Origin: JBOFSQ01 sp051651625
Lineage (GTDB): Bacteria; Planctomycetota; Planctomycetia; Pirellulales; Thermoguttaceae
Reading direction: 5' to 3'
NCBI GenBank assembly: GCA_051651625.1
Contig: JBOFSQ010000054.1
Coordinates: 1-37,206, forward strand
DNA length: 37,206 nucleotides
Shown here: one piece after another, positions 8,889 to 17,400 of the stretch
Layout of the letters: the number at the start of each line of letters is the position of its first letter
Numbering within the stretch: position 1 is the first letter of the stretch
Translations under genes and position numbers: made by a program
The notes under the pieces: model-generated
What the model saw: the letters and a program-made list of their open reading frames with translations, nothing else
Database searches by the model: none
Told to the model about the DNA's origin: nothing

Positions 8889-9241
8889 AAAGCGTCCTTC
8901 CTTTCTTGTTCTTGTGAACGGTCCGTCATTGACGTGTTCGGCAGACCCACACCGCGCAGGCACCCAACACGCGGGGAACTTTAGCAACTTATTTTCCGCG
9001 TGTCTAGGGGAAAAAATGGTGAAGCGGGGGTATCGTCCACCCCGCCTCCTGTATTGTTGCTCTTTGGTTACAATAGACCTGTCTGGAAACTTGCACTCGC
9101 ACATCGGTTCGGCATAGCCGAACCCTCCAAACGCCTGCGGCGTATGACAACTGGAGGGTTCGGCTATGCCGAACCGGAACTACGCTGGAGGGTTCGACGA
9201 TGCCGAACCTGAACTACTCGCCCCATAACGGGAACGACACA
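8889..9241. other. Spacer between divergent genes, repeat-bearing
   Basis: This 353-base spacer separates the divergent hypothetical and sugar-kinase genes. It holds the TTCGGCATAGCCGAA hairpin described separately and a small hairpin GCGGGG/CCCCGC (9024-9029 with 9040-9045). I could not place a convincing promoter for either gene: TACAAT at 9069-9074 has no matching -35 box. Confidence 0.5.
9074..9209. repeat. TTCGGCATAGCCGAA long hairpin, copy 1
   Basis: A perfect 25-base inverted repeat (9105-9129 with 9152-9176). Each arm itself contains the palindrome TTCGGC-ATA-GCCGAA, and the loop holds a third small hairpin (ACGCC-TGC-GGCGT). A diverged extra arm follows at 9185-9209. The flank AAACTTGCAC upstream also belongs to the repeat. 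Copies are at 10159-10265, 36053-36145 (reverse orientation) and 37149-37206. Confidence 0.85.
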
Positions 9242-10156
9242 ATGAACTCTGAATCCAAAAATATCGTTGCGATAGGCGAAGTGCTGTGGGATTTGCTGCC
9301 GCGTGGGGCGCAGGTTGGCGGCGCGCCGGGGAATCTCGCATTCCACGCCAAACAACTCGGTGCCAACGCCGCGATGATTTCCCGTGTCGGCGACGACGAA
9401 CGTGGACGCAATCTGATCGCGTTCTACGAGTCGAAAGGGATGGCGACAGACCTCATCGACGTAGACAAAAAACATCCGACCGGAGTCGTGCAAGTCGCGC
9501 TCCACGACGGACAGGCGACATACACCATCGTAGAAAATGTGGCGTGGGACTACATTGTCGCAAGCGACGCCGCCATCGAACGAGTCGCCAGTGCCGACGC
9601 ATTTTGCTACGGGTCGCTCGCGTGGCGAAGTAGCGTCTCGCGCGACACAATCCGCAGCCTGCTCAAAAAACTTCCAACGCAAGCCGTCAAGTTTTGTGAC
9701 ATCAACTTGCGTCCGCCGTTCTACGACGAAGACACTATCAGCGAACTGCTCACGTCGGCGAACATCGTCAAGCTCAACCGCGACGAGCTCAACATTCTCG
9801 CCAAAATGTTTCGGCACGGCGTCGATTCGGTCGTGGCGCAGTCGCGGTTTTTGATGCAGAGATTCGACGTTCCGACCGTGATAGTTACTTGCGGTGCGGA
9901 CGGCAGCGTTGTGGTTCACTACGACGATTTTGACAAGTTTTCCGGTCGCAAGATTTACAAACTTGTTGACACCGTTGGCGCGGGCGACGCCTTTTCTGCG
10001 GCGTTTCTGGCGAAACATCTTGCGGGCTGGCGACTAGAAGCGGCGCACCGATTCGCGTCGCGCTACGCCGCCGCCGTCTGCCAACACCGAGGCGCAACGC
10101 CAGTCTTTGACCAAGACGACATCGCACACTGGGAACGTGAATCACGAGACGTGTGA
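9242..10156 (+). CDS. PfkB-family sugar kinase (fructokinase-like)
   Basis: A 304-residue ribokinase/PfkB-fold kinase that transfers phosphate from ATP to a sugar. The N-terminal substrate motif VGGAPGNLAFHAKQLG is at about 25-40. The C-terminal ATP/anion-hole signature DTVGAGDAF is at 243-251, with D249 the expected catalytic base. The GGAPGN form and the opening IGEVLWDLLP are typical of bacterial fructokinases, so fructose is the best guess; the substrate is not proven. The ATG at 9242 is preferred to an upstream one at 9200 because the latter lies within the long hairpin repeat. The gene is flanked on both sides by copies of that repeat in the same orientation. Confidence 0.85.
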   Translation: MNSESKNIVAIGEVLWDLLPRGAQVGGAPGNLAFHAKQLGANAAMISRVGDDERGRNLIAFYESKGMATDLIDVDKKHPTGVVQVALHDGQATYTIVENVAWDYIVASDAAIERVASADAFCYGSLAWRSSVSRDTIRSLLKKLPTQAVKFCDINLRPPFYDEDTISELLTSANIVKLNRDELNILAKMFRHGVDSVVAQSRFLMQRFDVPTVIVTCGADGSVVVHYDDFDKFSGRKIYKLVDTVGAGDAFSAAFLAKHLAGWRLEAAHRFASRYAAAVCQHRGATPVFDQDDIAHWERESRDV

Positions 10157-10158
10157 AT

Positions 10159-10265
10159 AGACCAGTTCAGAAACTTGCACCCACACAGCGGTTCGGCATA
10201 GCCGAACCCTCCAAACGCCTGCGGCGTATGATAACTGGAGGGTTCGGCTATGCCGAACCGGAAAT
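10159..10265. repeat. TTCGGCATAGCCGAA long hairpin, copy 2
   Basis: A perfect 25-base inverted repeat (10189-10213 with 10236-10260), with the same loop as copy 1 and a related upstream flank (AAACTTGCAC at about 10171). A partial third arm follows at 10271-10285. It lies directly between the ends of the convergent kinase and ispH genes and could end transcription from both sides. Confidence 0.85.
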
Positions 10266-10288
10266 ACTCGTGCTATGCCGAACCGGAA

Positions 10289-11236
10289 CTACTCGTGCGT
10301 TTGCACCGGAATCGCGTCTGTAAGTTCGCGGGGCAGAACAAACTCGACGTGTTCTTCACGCACGATACGCTCCGTCACATCGGCGTGGAAACGTTGCTGC
10401 AAAACGTCAACGCACTGCTGCACAACGTGTTCCGGCGCGCTGGCTCCTGAAGAGATGAGAACCGTCTCGTGCCCGACAAACCAGCCCGACCAGAGGTCGT
10501 CAGGCCCATCGACAAGATACGCACACACGCCGCACGACTCGGCGATTTCGATCAATCGCCGACTGTTTGAACTGTTGCGACTCCCGACGACAATCACGAG
10601 ATCGGCGAGGTGTGCCAGCGACTGAATCGCTTCCTGCCGGTTGGTCGTTGCAAAACAAACGCTCCCCGCCGCTTGACCAACTATCGACGGAAAACGTTTT
10701 CGCAAACGCGCAGTTATCTGTTCAACATCGTGAACAGAAATCGTCGTTTGCGTCACATAAGCCAGACGCGCTGACGGCGTAAAATCGAGGTTGTCAACGT
10801 CGTCTGCGGACTCGATGAGAGTGATGTTTTCTGGTGCTTCACCGATGACGCCTACAACTTCGTCGTGCCCACGATGACCAATGAGGGCGATCTTGTATCC
10901 GTCGCGGGTGAGCTGCACAACGTCGCGGTGGACACGTTCTACGAGCGGGCAAGTGGCGTTGATTGTCGTGATACCGCGTGCCAACGCCTCCTGACAAATC
11001 GCGGGGGAAACGCCGTGCGCAGAGAAAAGAAGCGTCGCCCCATCAGGGACTTCCGCAATCGAATCGACGAACAAAACGCCTTGCCGACTAAAGTCTTGCA
11101 CGACGGTCGTGTTGTGAACGATCTCGTGATAGACGTAAATCGGCGGCGGATAATGTTTCAAAACCATCTGTAGCGACGCTATCGCACGATTCACGCCAGC
11201 ACAAAATCCACGCGGTTTGACAAGAATGATTTGCAT
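10289..11236 (-). CDS. ispH: 4-hydroxy-3-methylbut-2-enyl diphosphate reductase
   Basis: Last enzyme of the MEP pathway; it reduces HMBPP to IPP and DMAPP with a [4Fe-4S] cluster. All three cluster cysteines are visible: C12 (PRGFCAGVNRA), C96 (NATCPLVERVH) and C194 (SVCFATTNRQEA). The active-site residues H124 and E126 (GHRGHDEVVG), the HGV motif near 74 and the SNS motif (GSRNSSNSRRL) are also present. At 315 residues it has the normal length. The ATG at 11236 is preceded by an A-run rather than a Shine-Dalgarno. The 26-base hairpin just upstream separates it from the TolC-like gene on the same strand. Confidence 0.95.
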   Translation of the reverse strand: MQIILVKPRGFCAGVNRAIASLQMVLKHYPPPIYVYHEIVHNTTVVQDFSRQGVLFVDSIAEVPDGATLLFSAHGVSPAICQEALARGITTINATCPLVERVHRDVVQLTRDGYKIALIGHRGHDEVVGVIGEAPENITLIESADDVDNLDFTPSARLAYVTQTTISVHDVEQITARLRKRFPSIVGQAAGSVCFATTNRQEAIQSLAHLADLVIVVGSRNSSNSRRLIEIAESCGVCAYLVDGPDDLWSGWFVGHETVLISSGASAPEHVVQQCVDVLQQRFHADVTERIVREEHVEFVLPRELTDAIPVQTHE

Positions 11237-11268
11237 TGAGTTTTTTTGGGGGGAGTAGTTCCGTTAGC

Positions 11269-11328
11269 AAGAACACGAAGCGTAAGCGAGTGCCCTGAAC
11301 TTGGCACTCGCTTACGCTTCGTGTTCTT
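11269..11328. terminator. Perfect 26-base hairpin made of two inverted dispersed repeats
   Basis: Bases 11269-11294 pair perfectly with 11303-11328 around an 8-base loop. Each arm is one copy of the dispersed CACTCGCTTACGCTTCG repeat. It lies after the stop of the TolC-like gene and before ispH, both on the minus strand, so it may act as a terminator; there is no clear U-run. A further single copy follows at about 11337-11354. Confidence 0.55.
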
Positions 11329-11366
11329 ATTCGTGGGACTCGCTTACGCTTCGCAATCTGGTGGCC

Positions 11367-13814
11367 CTACTCACCGTTCCACATTCCGCGGTCATCGAGG
11401 GTCATTGTGCCGGTGCGTAGGGCGAGTAGGATACGCTGCGTTTCGTAGGCGAAGTAGATTTCGATAAACGAGTTTTGCGCGTTGAGAAGTCGCTGAAGTG
11501 CGCTTACGATGTCGTTGGCGAGGTTGGTGTTGTAACTGCTGCCGCCGCTCTGCGGACGTTCGAGTTCGAGCTGCGCGAGAGTCGTTTCGATGATCGCAAC
11601 GCCAATCGCCGCACGCTGAACCTCAAAGTTAATCTGCTGCGATAACAGAAGTCGATGCGTGTCGCGTATGTCGGCAGAGACGCCGTCAACAAACGCCGTG
11701 TAGTCGCGGCGACCAGCCTGATACGCAATTTGCGCACGGCGATACGCAACCATCTCGCTGTGCCGCGTGAGCGGAGAGTCCCACTCAAGACCGACTTTGA
11801 GACTGCTGTTCTTCGCGTCAAACTTTATCCCGTTGCCATCGAGCGTACCGGTTTCGCCGCGAAGTTTTACGGAGAGATCGCCTTTGAGTCTGTCGGCGGC
11901 AATGTTAATCGCACGCCATTTGTCAACGAGTTCGCTGCGACGGTTCATCCAGTCGAGTCGGTTTGCTTCGGCGGAAGCGAGTGACGCGGAGAGGTCGAGC
12001 GTGACGGGCGTGAGCACAATCGCGTCGAGCCTCGCACGCGCACGCCAAAGCGCGATCTCCGACATCTCACTGTGAAGACGCGACGCCAAACGCACGAGCC
12101 ACTCGCGGTAGATTTCTTCGCTGCTGCGTCCGCCGGTGGTAACGTCGCGGGCGTCAACTTCTTTCGTGATTGTGAGCGTCGTGTCTTCGCCGATTCCGCC
12201 TTTGAACTCAAGCAGTTTTATCGCCGCCGCTGCCGACTCGTCGAACGCCTGCATCCGAATCATCCGCACCATTTGCTCAGCACTTTGGCGCGACGTAAGT
12301 TCAACCAGCGCGACGACTGCTTGAACCATCTTGTCGTGACGTGCGATGCTGTCGCGCGTCGCGGCGACGCCGCGTTTGAACACTTCGGGGTCGAAGAGAC
12401 GCGAGTCGATTTTGTCGCCGCTACCGGCACTGGCGAGGTGTGCGGCGAGCGACTGTAGTCCGGCGATCCGTTCGCCGCGACGCTGTTCGAGGAACGAGAC
12501 ATCGTGCCAAACCGCCTTCATTTCGCGGCGACTCGCTTCAGCGGCAAACTTGAGTTGCGGCAAAACTTTCGCAAGATCGGGCGCGGCGCGAACTTCGGTG
12601 ACAAGCTCCGCGAGCCGCTTTTCTTCCTCGCGGACACTTTCGGGAATCAAGTAAAACTGTTCTAAAACGTCGTCTTTCGGATCGACTTTGAGGTCGGGCG
12701 GCAGACCGAGTGAACGGATGTACGTCTCGATGAGCGTAGCGTAACGCGACTGCTGCGTGATGAGCGAGCTTTGCGAAGTGAGAAGTTGTGCGCGAGTCTG
12801 TTCGAGCTGGAGTGCGCGGATGCGTTTACCGGCGTCGAAGAGTTGCTGCATACGTTCCAAATTGTCGGCGATACCGTCGATGTTGTTGGCTTGGTGTAAC
12901 AGCCGCACTTTTTCGACGAGGATCGGATAGTATCCGCCGCCGCTCCCACCGCCAGCGGGGCCGCCGCTTCCGGTAACGATTCGTGCGTAAAATCCTTGGC
13001 GGAAAAACGCCAGTTGCCGGATGCTGTAGAGAAGATTGCGTTCGGATTGCGTCAAACTTTCGAGGACGATTTCGCGTCCCGCGCCGCGGAGAAGTGGTTG
13101 AACGATGTTGAGCGAGATCAGCGAACTGCTGTCGAATCGGTCGGGGCCGGTGAGGTTCCAAGTGATCGAGTTTGCCAGCGAAACTATGAACTCGCCGCCG
13201 ATAGCGGTCTTCTTTTGGGCGGAAGTTGTGAATGAGTTTTCCCAGTTCGTAGCACCGCGCACCGCGCCGTTTGACGTGTAATAAATCGAGTCGCCGCCGA
13301 AGAATTGTACGTCGTAACGAAACCGTTCTTGCGAGACATCGAGTGCGGCGAGGTAGACTTTTTCGAGTTGTGTTTGGTAGTCGGGCGAGTGGCGGAGTCC
13401 GAGTGTTACGGCGGTTTCGCTGTCGAGCATGATTGTGCCGCCCGCAGAGACGTTGAGATAACTTCGCCACATCGGATTTTCCGCAAGCTGCGCCATCGCA
13501 CACTGTTTACAGTTGCGCAGTTTACACTGTCGCTGCGACTTTCCATCGACGCAGTGCATTAGCCGGTGTGCGGTTGGGTCGTCGCACGGCATTGGCGAGT
13601 TGTCGGGGCAAGACGGATCGAAATGGCGCGAAGTGACACTCGGCGCGATTGTGTAGTCGTGGAGTCCCCAGCGAGAGTCTGCCGCCGCCGACGCGATTAC
13701 AGAATACGCTTCGCCATCCGCCTTTTGCCGGTAGAAGTGACGCGAACATCCGCACACCGCAAAAGCTGCGAAAACAACGAGCAAACTAAAACGGGCCAAA
13801 GAATACAGTTTCAC
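11367..13814 (-). CDS. Large TolC-like outer-membrane efflux/secretion lipoprotein
   Basis: This 815-residue protein starts with a lipoprotein signal peptide (lipobox VCGC, lipidated C23). A cysteine-rich head follows, with C69, C77, C88, C97, C102 and C105. Then comes a TolC-type body of long amphipathic helices with beta-strand-like segments, for example SLISLNIVQPLLRGAGREIVLESL (first half) and LKVGLEWDSPLTRHSEMVAYRRAQIAYQAGRRDY (second half). TolC proteins form trimeric channels for type I secretion or efflux. Usual family members have 450-500 residues, so this one is much longer, with an inserted region around residues 380-560. The start is the GTG at 13814, which opens the signal peptide; no ribosome-binding site is clear. 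No adaptor or pump gene is adjacent. The LapBC-like exporter 7 kb downstream lacks its own outer-membrane partner, so a pairing is possible but not shown. Confidence 0.85.
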   Translation of the reverse strand: MKLYSLARFSLLVVFAAFAVCGCSRHFYRQKADGEAYSVIASAAADSRWGLHDYTIAPSVTSRHFDPSCPDNSPMPCDDPTAHRLMHCVDGKSQRQCKLRNCKQCAMAQLAENPMWRSYLNVSAGGTIMLDSETAVTLGLRHSPDYQTQLEKVYLAALDVSQERFRYDVQFFGGDSIYYTSNGAVRGATNWENSFTTSAQKKTAIGGEFIVSLANSITWNLTGPDRFDSSSLISLNIVQPLLRGAGREIVLESLTQSERNLLYSIRQLAFFRQGFYARIVTGSGGPAGGGSGGGYYPILVEKVRLLHQANNIDGIADNLERMQQLFDAGKRIRALQLEQTRAQLLTSQSSLITQQSRYATLIETYIRSLGLPPDLKVDPKDDVLEQFYLIPESVREEEKRLAELVTEVRAAPDLAKVLPQLKFAAEASRREMKAVWHDVSFLEQRRGERIAGLQSLAAHLASAGSGDKIDSRLFDPEVFKRGVAATRDSIARHDKMVQAVVALVELTSRQSAEQMVRMIRMQAFDESAAAAIKLLEFKGGIGEDTTLTITKEVDARDVTTGGRSSEEIYREWLVRLASRLHSEMSEIALWRARARLDAIVLTPVTLDLSASLASAEANRLDWMNRRSELVDKWRAINIAADRLKGDLSVKLRGETGTLDGNGIKFDAKNSSLKVGLEWDSPLTRHSEMVAYRRAQIAYQAGRRDYTAFVDGVSADIRDTHRLLLSQQINFEVQRAAIGVAIIETTLAQLELERPQSGGSSYNTNLANDIVSALQRLLNAQNSFIEIYFAYETQRILLALRTGTMTLDDRGMWNGE

Positions 13815-14027
13815 GAAAACGGCATCGGCCCGTTACCCGCCGCATTTTCAGAGCAACCGCAAAAACCGCTACAGTGCGAATAACCGTTACAGTTTTACGC
13901 GAACAATGCCACTTACGATTACGCCATTAAGAACGCGAAGCGTAAGCGAGTGCCAGAAGCAGTGGCTAGTGATCGGTGGCTAGTGATCAGCGATCAGAAC
14001 ACGAAGCGTAAGCGAGTGGTTGCATTT

Positions 14028-14204
14028 TCCTCAATCCCGTAGGGATTGAATTATGGTAGAAACCGTGCGCCAACAAAATCCTCAATCCCGTAGGGATTGA
14101 ATTATGGTTATCCCACGTTCTACTACCATAATTCAACTCCTACGGAGTTGTTTTCTGTTGGGGGGCGGACGGTTTCTACCATAATGCAACCCCTAACGGG
14201 GTTG
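14028..14204. repeat. Four-hairpin cluster, two direct plus two inverted units (AATCCCGTAGGGATT family)
   Basis: Unit 1 (14028-14066) and unit 2 (14079-14109) read AATCCCGTAGGGATT followed by GAATTATGGT. Units 3 (14120-14150) and 4 (14169-14204) are inverted relatives, starting with TACCATAATTCAAC and TACCATAATGCAAC. The stems differ between units but remain complementary (AATCCC/GGGATT, CAACTCC/GGAGTTG, CAACCCC/GGGGTTG), and the TATGGTAGAAACCGT flank is kept. The arrangement equals that of the cluster at 23352-23615. Confidence 0.75.
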
Positions 14205-14348
14205 GGGAGCGGCGTAATCTGCGCCGAATGGTACTTCGGGCACTCGCTTACGCTTCCCGCTCTGACTGATTATGCCGATTGCGCCTTGTTCTACCGTTTG
14301 CACAATCTCGCCATTCTGGTTGCTTTGGAAAATCTTGGCAAAATTTTT

Positions 14349-14376
14349 TTGACGTGCACAAAACACGTTCTATATT
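14349..14376 (+). promoter_or_regulatory. Sigma-70-type promoter of the giant flagellin gene
   Basis: A -35 box TTGACG (14349-14354), a 16-base spacer and a -10 box TATATT (14371-14376), giving a leader of about 65 bases. It resembles a housekeeping promoter rather than the sigma-28 or sigma-54 elements usual for flagellin genes. The ribosome-binding site AAAGGG (14434-14439) lies seven bases before the ATG. Confidence 0.6.
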
Positions 14377-14446
14377 GCCACGATGGTTTGCACAGTTTAC
14401 GCAAAACCAGCAAGATTTTCCACCGTCTCTATGAAAGGGCAGAACA

Positions 14447-17400
14447 ATGACAGGTATCTATGTTGCCAGTAACGTCCCGGCGATGAACGCTCAATTCCAG
14501 ATGCAGAAAAACATCGGGAGCTTGTCGAGCACGATGAATCGCCTCTCGACCGGTCTTCGCATCAACTCCGCGAAAGACGACCCCGCTGGACTCATCGCCA
14601 GCGAACTGCTCAAAAGCGACATCACCGCCACAAACATGGCCATCCGAAACACACAACGCGCCAACGGTATGATCGGTGTCGCAACAAGTGCTCTCGGTCA
14701 GGTAACGTCGCTGCTCAACGACGTGCGCGGTCTCGTCGTCGAATCCGCGAACGAAGGTGCAATGAACGACGCGCAGATCGCCGCAAACCAGCTACAGATC
14801 GACGCCTCGCTCGACTCCATCGACCGCATCGCTCGCACAACGAACTACCTCGGAAAGAAACTCATCGACGGCTCGCTCGACTATCAAACGTCGGGAACAA
14901 CCGGCCCAAACACGCAAGTCTCCGACCTTAACATCACGTCGGCGAATCTTGGGCTTGCTTCGTCGCTCGACGTGAACGTCAAGGTCAACAAGATTGCCGA
15001 AAAAGCCCAACTCTTTATGAACGGCACCGGCGTCAGCGAGAAAACCGTCGTCCAAATCGGTGGCTCGAAGGGAACAGAAGCCTTCAACTTCGGTGCGGGC
15101 ACGACAACCTCCGACATGGCCAAAGCCATCGCCGCCGTCTCCGACGCCACCGGCGTTACTGCATACGTCGAAGGAAAAGCCTCACGCGGCTCGCTCACGC
15201 TCTCCTCCGCCGGTATGAACAACGACATCGTTCTAACGTCCAAAGAAGTCGGCAAAAACGCAGGGAACTACACCTTCCGGATAGTCCACAATGAATCGGG
15301 CAACCCCGACAGTGCGAAGGTTCTCACGTCGCCTTCAGGTGACAAAGCGGGCGTCGTTGAAATCGCCCTCAAAGCTGCACAAACTGCCACTTCTAAAGGC
15401 GTTGCGGGCGGGCTGTTCAACGCCACGCTCTACGGTGCCTCCGGCACTACCCAGAGCATCTATATGCAAATGGGCGAAAAAGCTGGCGTCGAACTCAATA
15501 CCGTTGCGTCGCCTCTCGTTGCAGACCAGTCGGGAATCACCTCGGCAGTTGCCACTGGTAATTCCACGCGAACTGCTATTGGCGCAATCACGGCGGGCGG
15601 TGCCGATGTGGCGTTCTTGATGAACGGCTGGACGGTACAGGGAACAACCGACACAACCATCATTGCGGCGGCAAATCTCACTGGCCACCAGACCGACTTC
15701 GAGAACAAGATCATTTACGTCAATGGTACAACTGGTGCTGGTGGCCCCGATCTTGCCAACCAATCGACGGCGATGCGCAACGGTATTGCCGAAGTTGTTG
15801 CCGCAGCGGGAGTTGAGGGAACTGTAGACGCTTCCGCTTGCTCTATCACCGGCAACGCAACCACTGCGGGGCTTGGTTTGCAAAACGGCGACAAGTTCAA
15901 ACTCGAAGGCGCGCGTCCTGTCAATATGCTCACCGTCACTTACACTTCCGGTATGACGGCGCAGGCTGTTGCGGATATGGTGAACAAGTCGGGGCAGGCG
16001 CAGATGTCGCTTACCAACGTCAACAACGCGGATACTGTGATGGGAATCGCCCAAAACGGCAAACTCTCAAGCGGCGTCGTCTCGGCAAGTTCGTTTGAGA
16101 CGAACTATACCGCCGAGGCACTCACGCGGCTTTTGAGCAGCGATCTCGGTTCGCTTTTTGATGTAGAACTCGCCACGAACGACGTCGTTGGAAACTCCGG
16201 TGGTGGTCGCGTCTCGTTCATGAACGCCTCGGTCACTTATGGCGATGTCAACGCTGGTAACGCGATTCGGTTCACCGGAACGCACGAGTCGCCAGCGATT
16301 CGGATGGTCAACGAAGGCAAAGCAAACCAGAAACTCTCCATCACGATTTCCGACCCAGAAGATGCAGACAAGAAAAACGGCATCACGGGGCAGATTCTCA
16401 AGATCAACCTCGCCACCGACGCCCAAGGCAACTCCACCACCACCGCGAAGCAAGTCGTTGACCTCTTCAACTCACTGACTTCACAGCAAACACTCGGCGT
16501 TTCGGCGTCGCTGGTTCTGCCTGATGGCGTTGACCCGAACGGGCGAGTCTGGGGCGAAACAATCTGCGGCACGCCAACGCTTGATACAAGCTGCACATAC
16601 GTTGCTGGCGAAGGGATCGTCAAAGCTACAGGTTGGAAAGAAGCATGCGATCTCGTCGAATTCGATATGGTCTTCGCTGCGCAAAACCAAGGGTTCGTCT
16701 ACGACAATCCTTACGCGAATATCACCGCAAAAGCCCCACACGCCGGACCAGTAACGGCAATGACGGCAACGGGAGTGGGAGCACTCGCTATCGACTTTAT
16801 GGCGATGTTTACCGACGCAACCAATACCGACCCAGTTACCGCCCAAGCAATACGCGACGAAGTCGCTACTTGGAAAATCGGAACTGATGCTGCTAATGCT
16901 AACTCCACTGCTACTTGGAACGCTACCACCAAGACGCTAACCCTTGGTGTCACCACGGCCTCAACCGCAGCATTAACCGCACAAGCGGTGCAAAACGTGT
17001 TGCGCGGCGTTAATGGTGTTGCTGCTAATGGTATGACGGTAACGTTTACGGGAACGAACGACTTCAATTATGCTGGCGCAACCGCGACGGCAGCAGGAAT
17101 TACCGCCCTCGGTACTGTTTTGGGTGGCACCGCCACTGTCGCCGCCGCCCCGCTCACACTTACCGTCACCAACTCCAACGCCATCGGGACAAACTTTGTG
17201 ACGACGCCGACTGGCAGTACCACACGCACAAGTGGTGGATTTATCGTAAGCACAGCTGCTGGTGGCGACGCCGTATCTGCGGGTCTTGCGATTTCTACGA
17301 CGACGGCGACGAATGCGTTGAACGACATCACAATCAACTTCACCAGCGACGCGAGCAAAGCCGGTTTCAGCACCGACAGCAAAACGCTCATGGTTTACGT

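Larger units (their letters stand above)
13815..14446. other. Repeat-rich spacer between TolC-like gene and flagellin
   Basis: This 632-base spacer holds two copies of the dispersed 26-30-base repeat (about 13929-13954 and 13996-14018), degenerate GGCTAGTGATC direct repeats (about 13962-13987), the four-hairpin cluster at 14028-14204, one more dispersed repeat (about 14238-14262) and the flagellin promoter. Reading frames in it are built from repeats and are not credible genes. Confidence 0.65.

Noticed and set aside
14028..14204. CRISPR-like direct repeats with AATCCCGTAGGGATT
   Set aside because: Only two direct units and two inverted ones, with varying stems; this is a hairpin-repeat cluster.
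14310..14350. Sigma-54 promoter before the flagellin (TTGGCA)
   Set aside because: No TTGC element follows at the required distance; the TTGACG/TATATT pair fits better.
17240..17275. TAAG motif in the flagellin as a LapG cleavage site
   Set aside because: Flagellin is exported by the flagellar apparatus and does not stay anchored in the periplasm; a four-residue motif in an Ala/Thr-rich protein is expected by chance.
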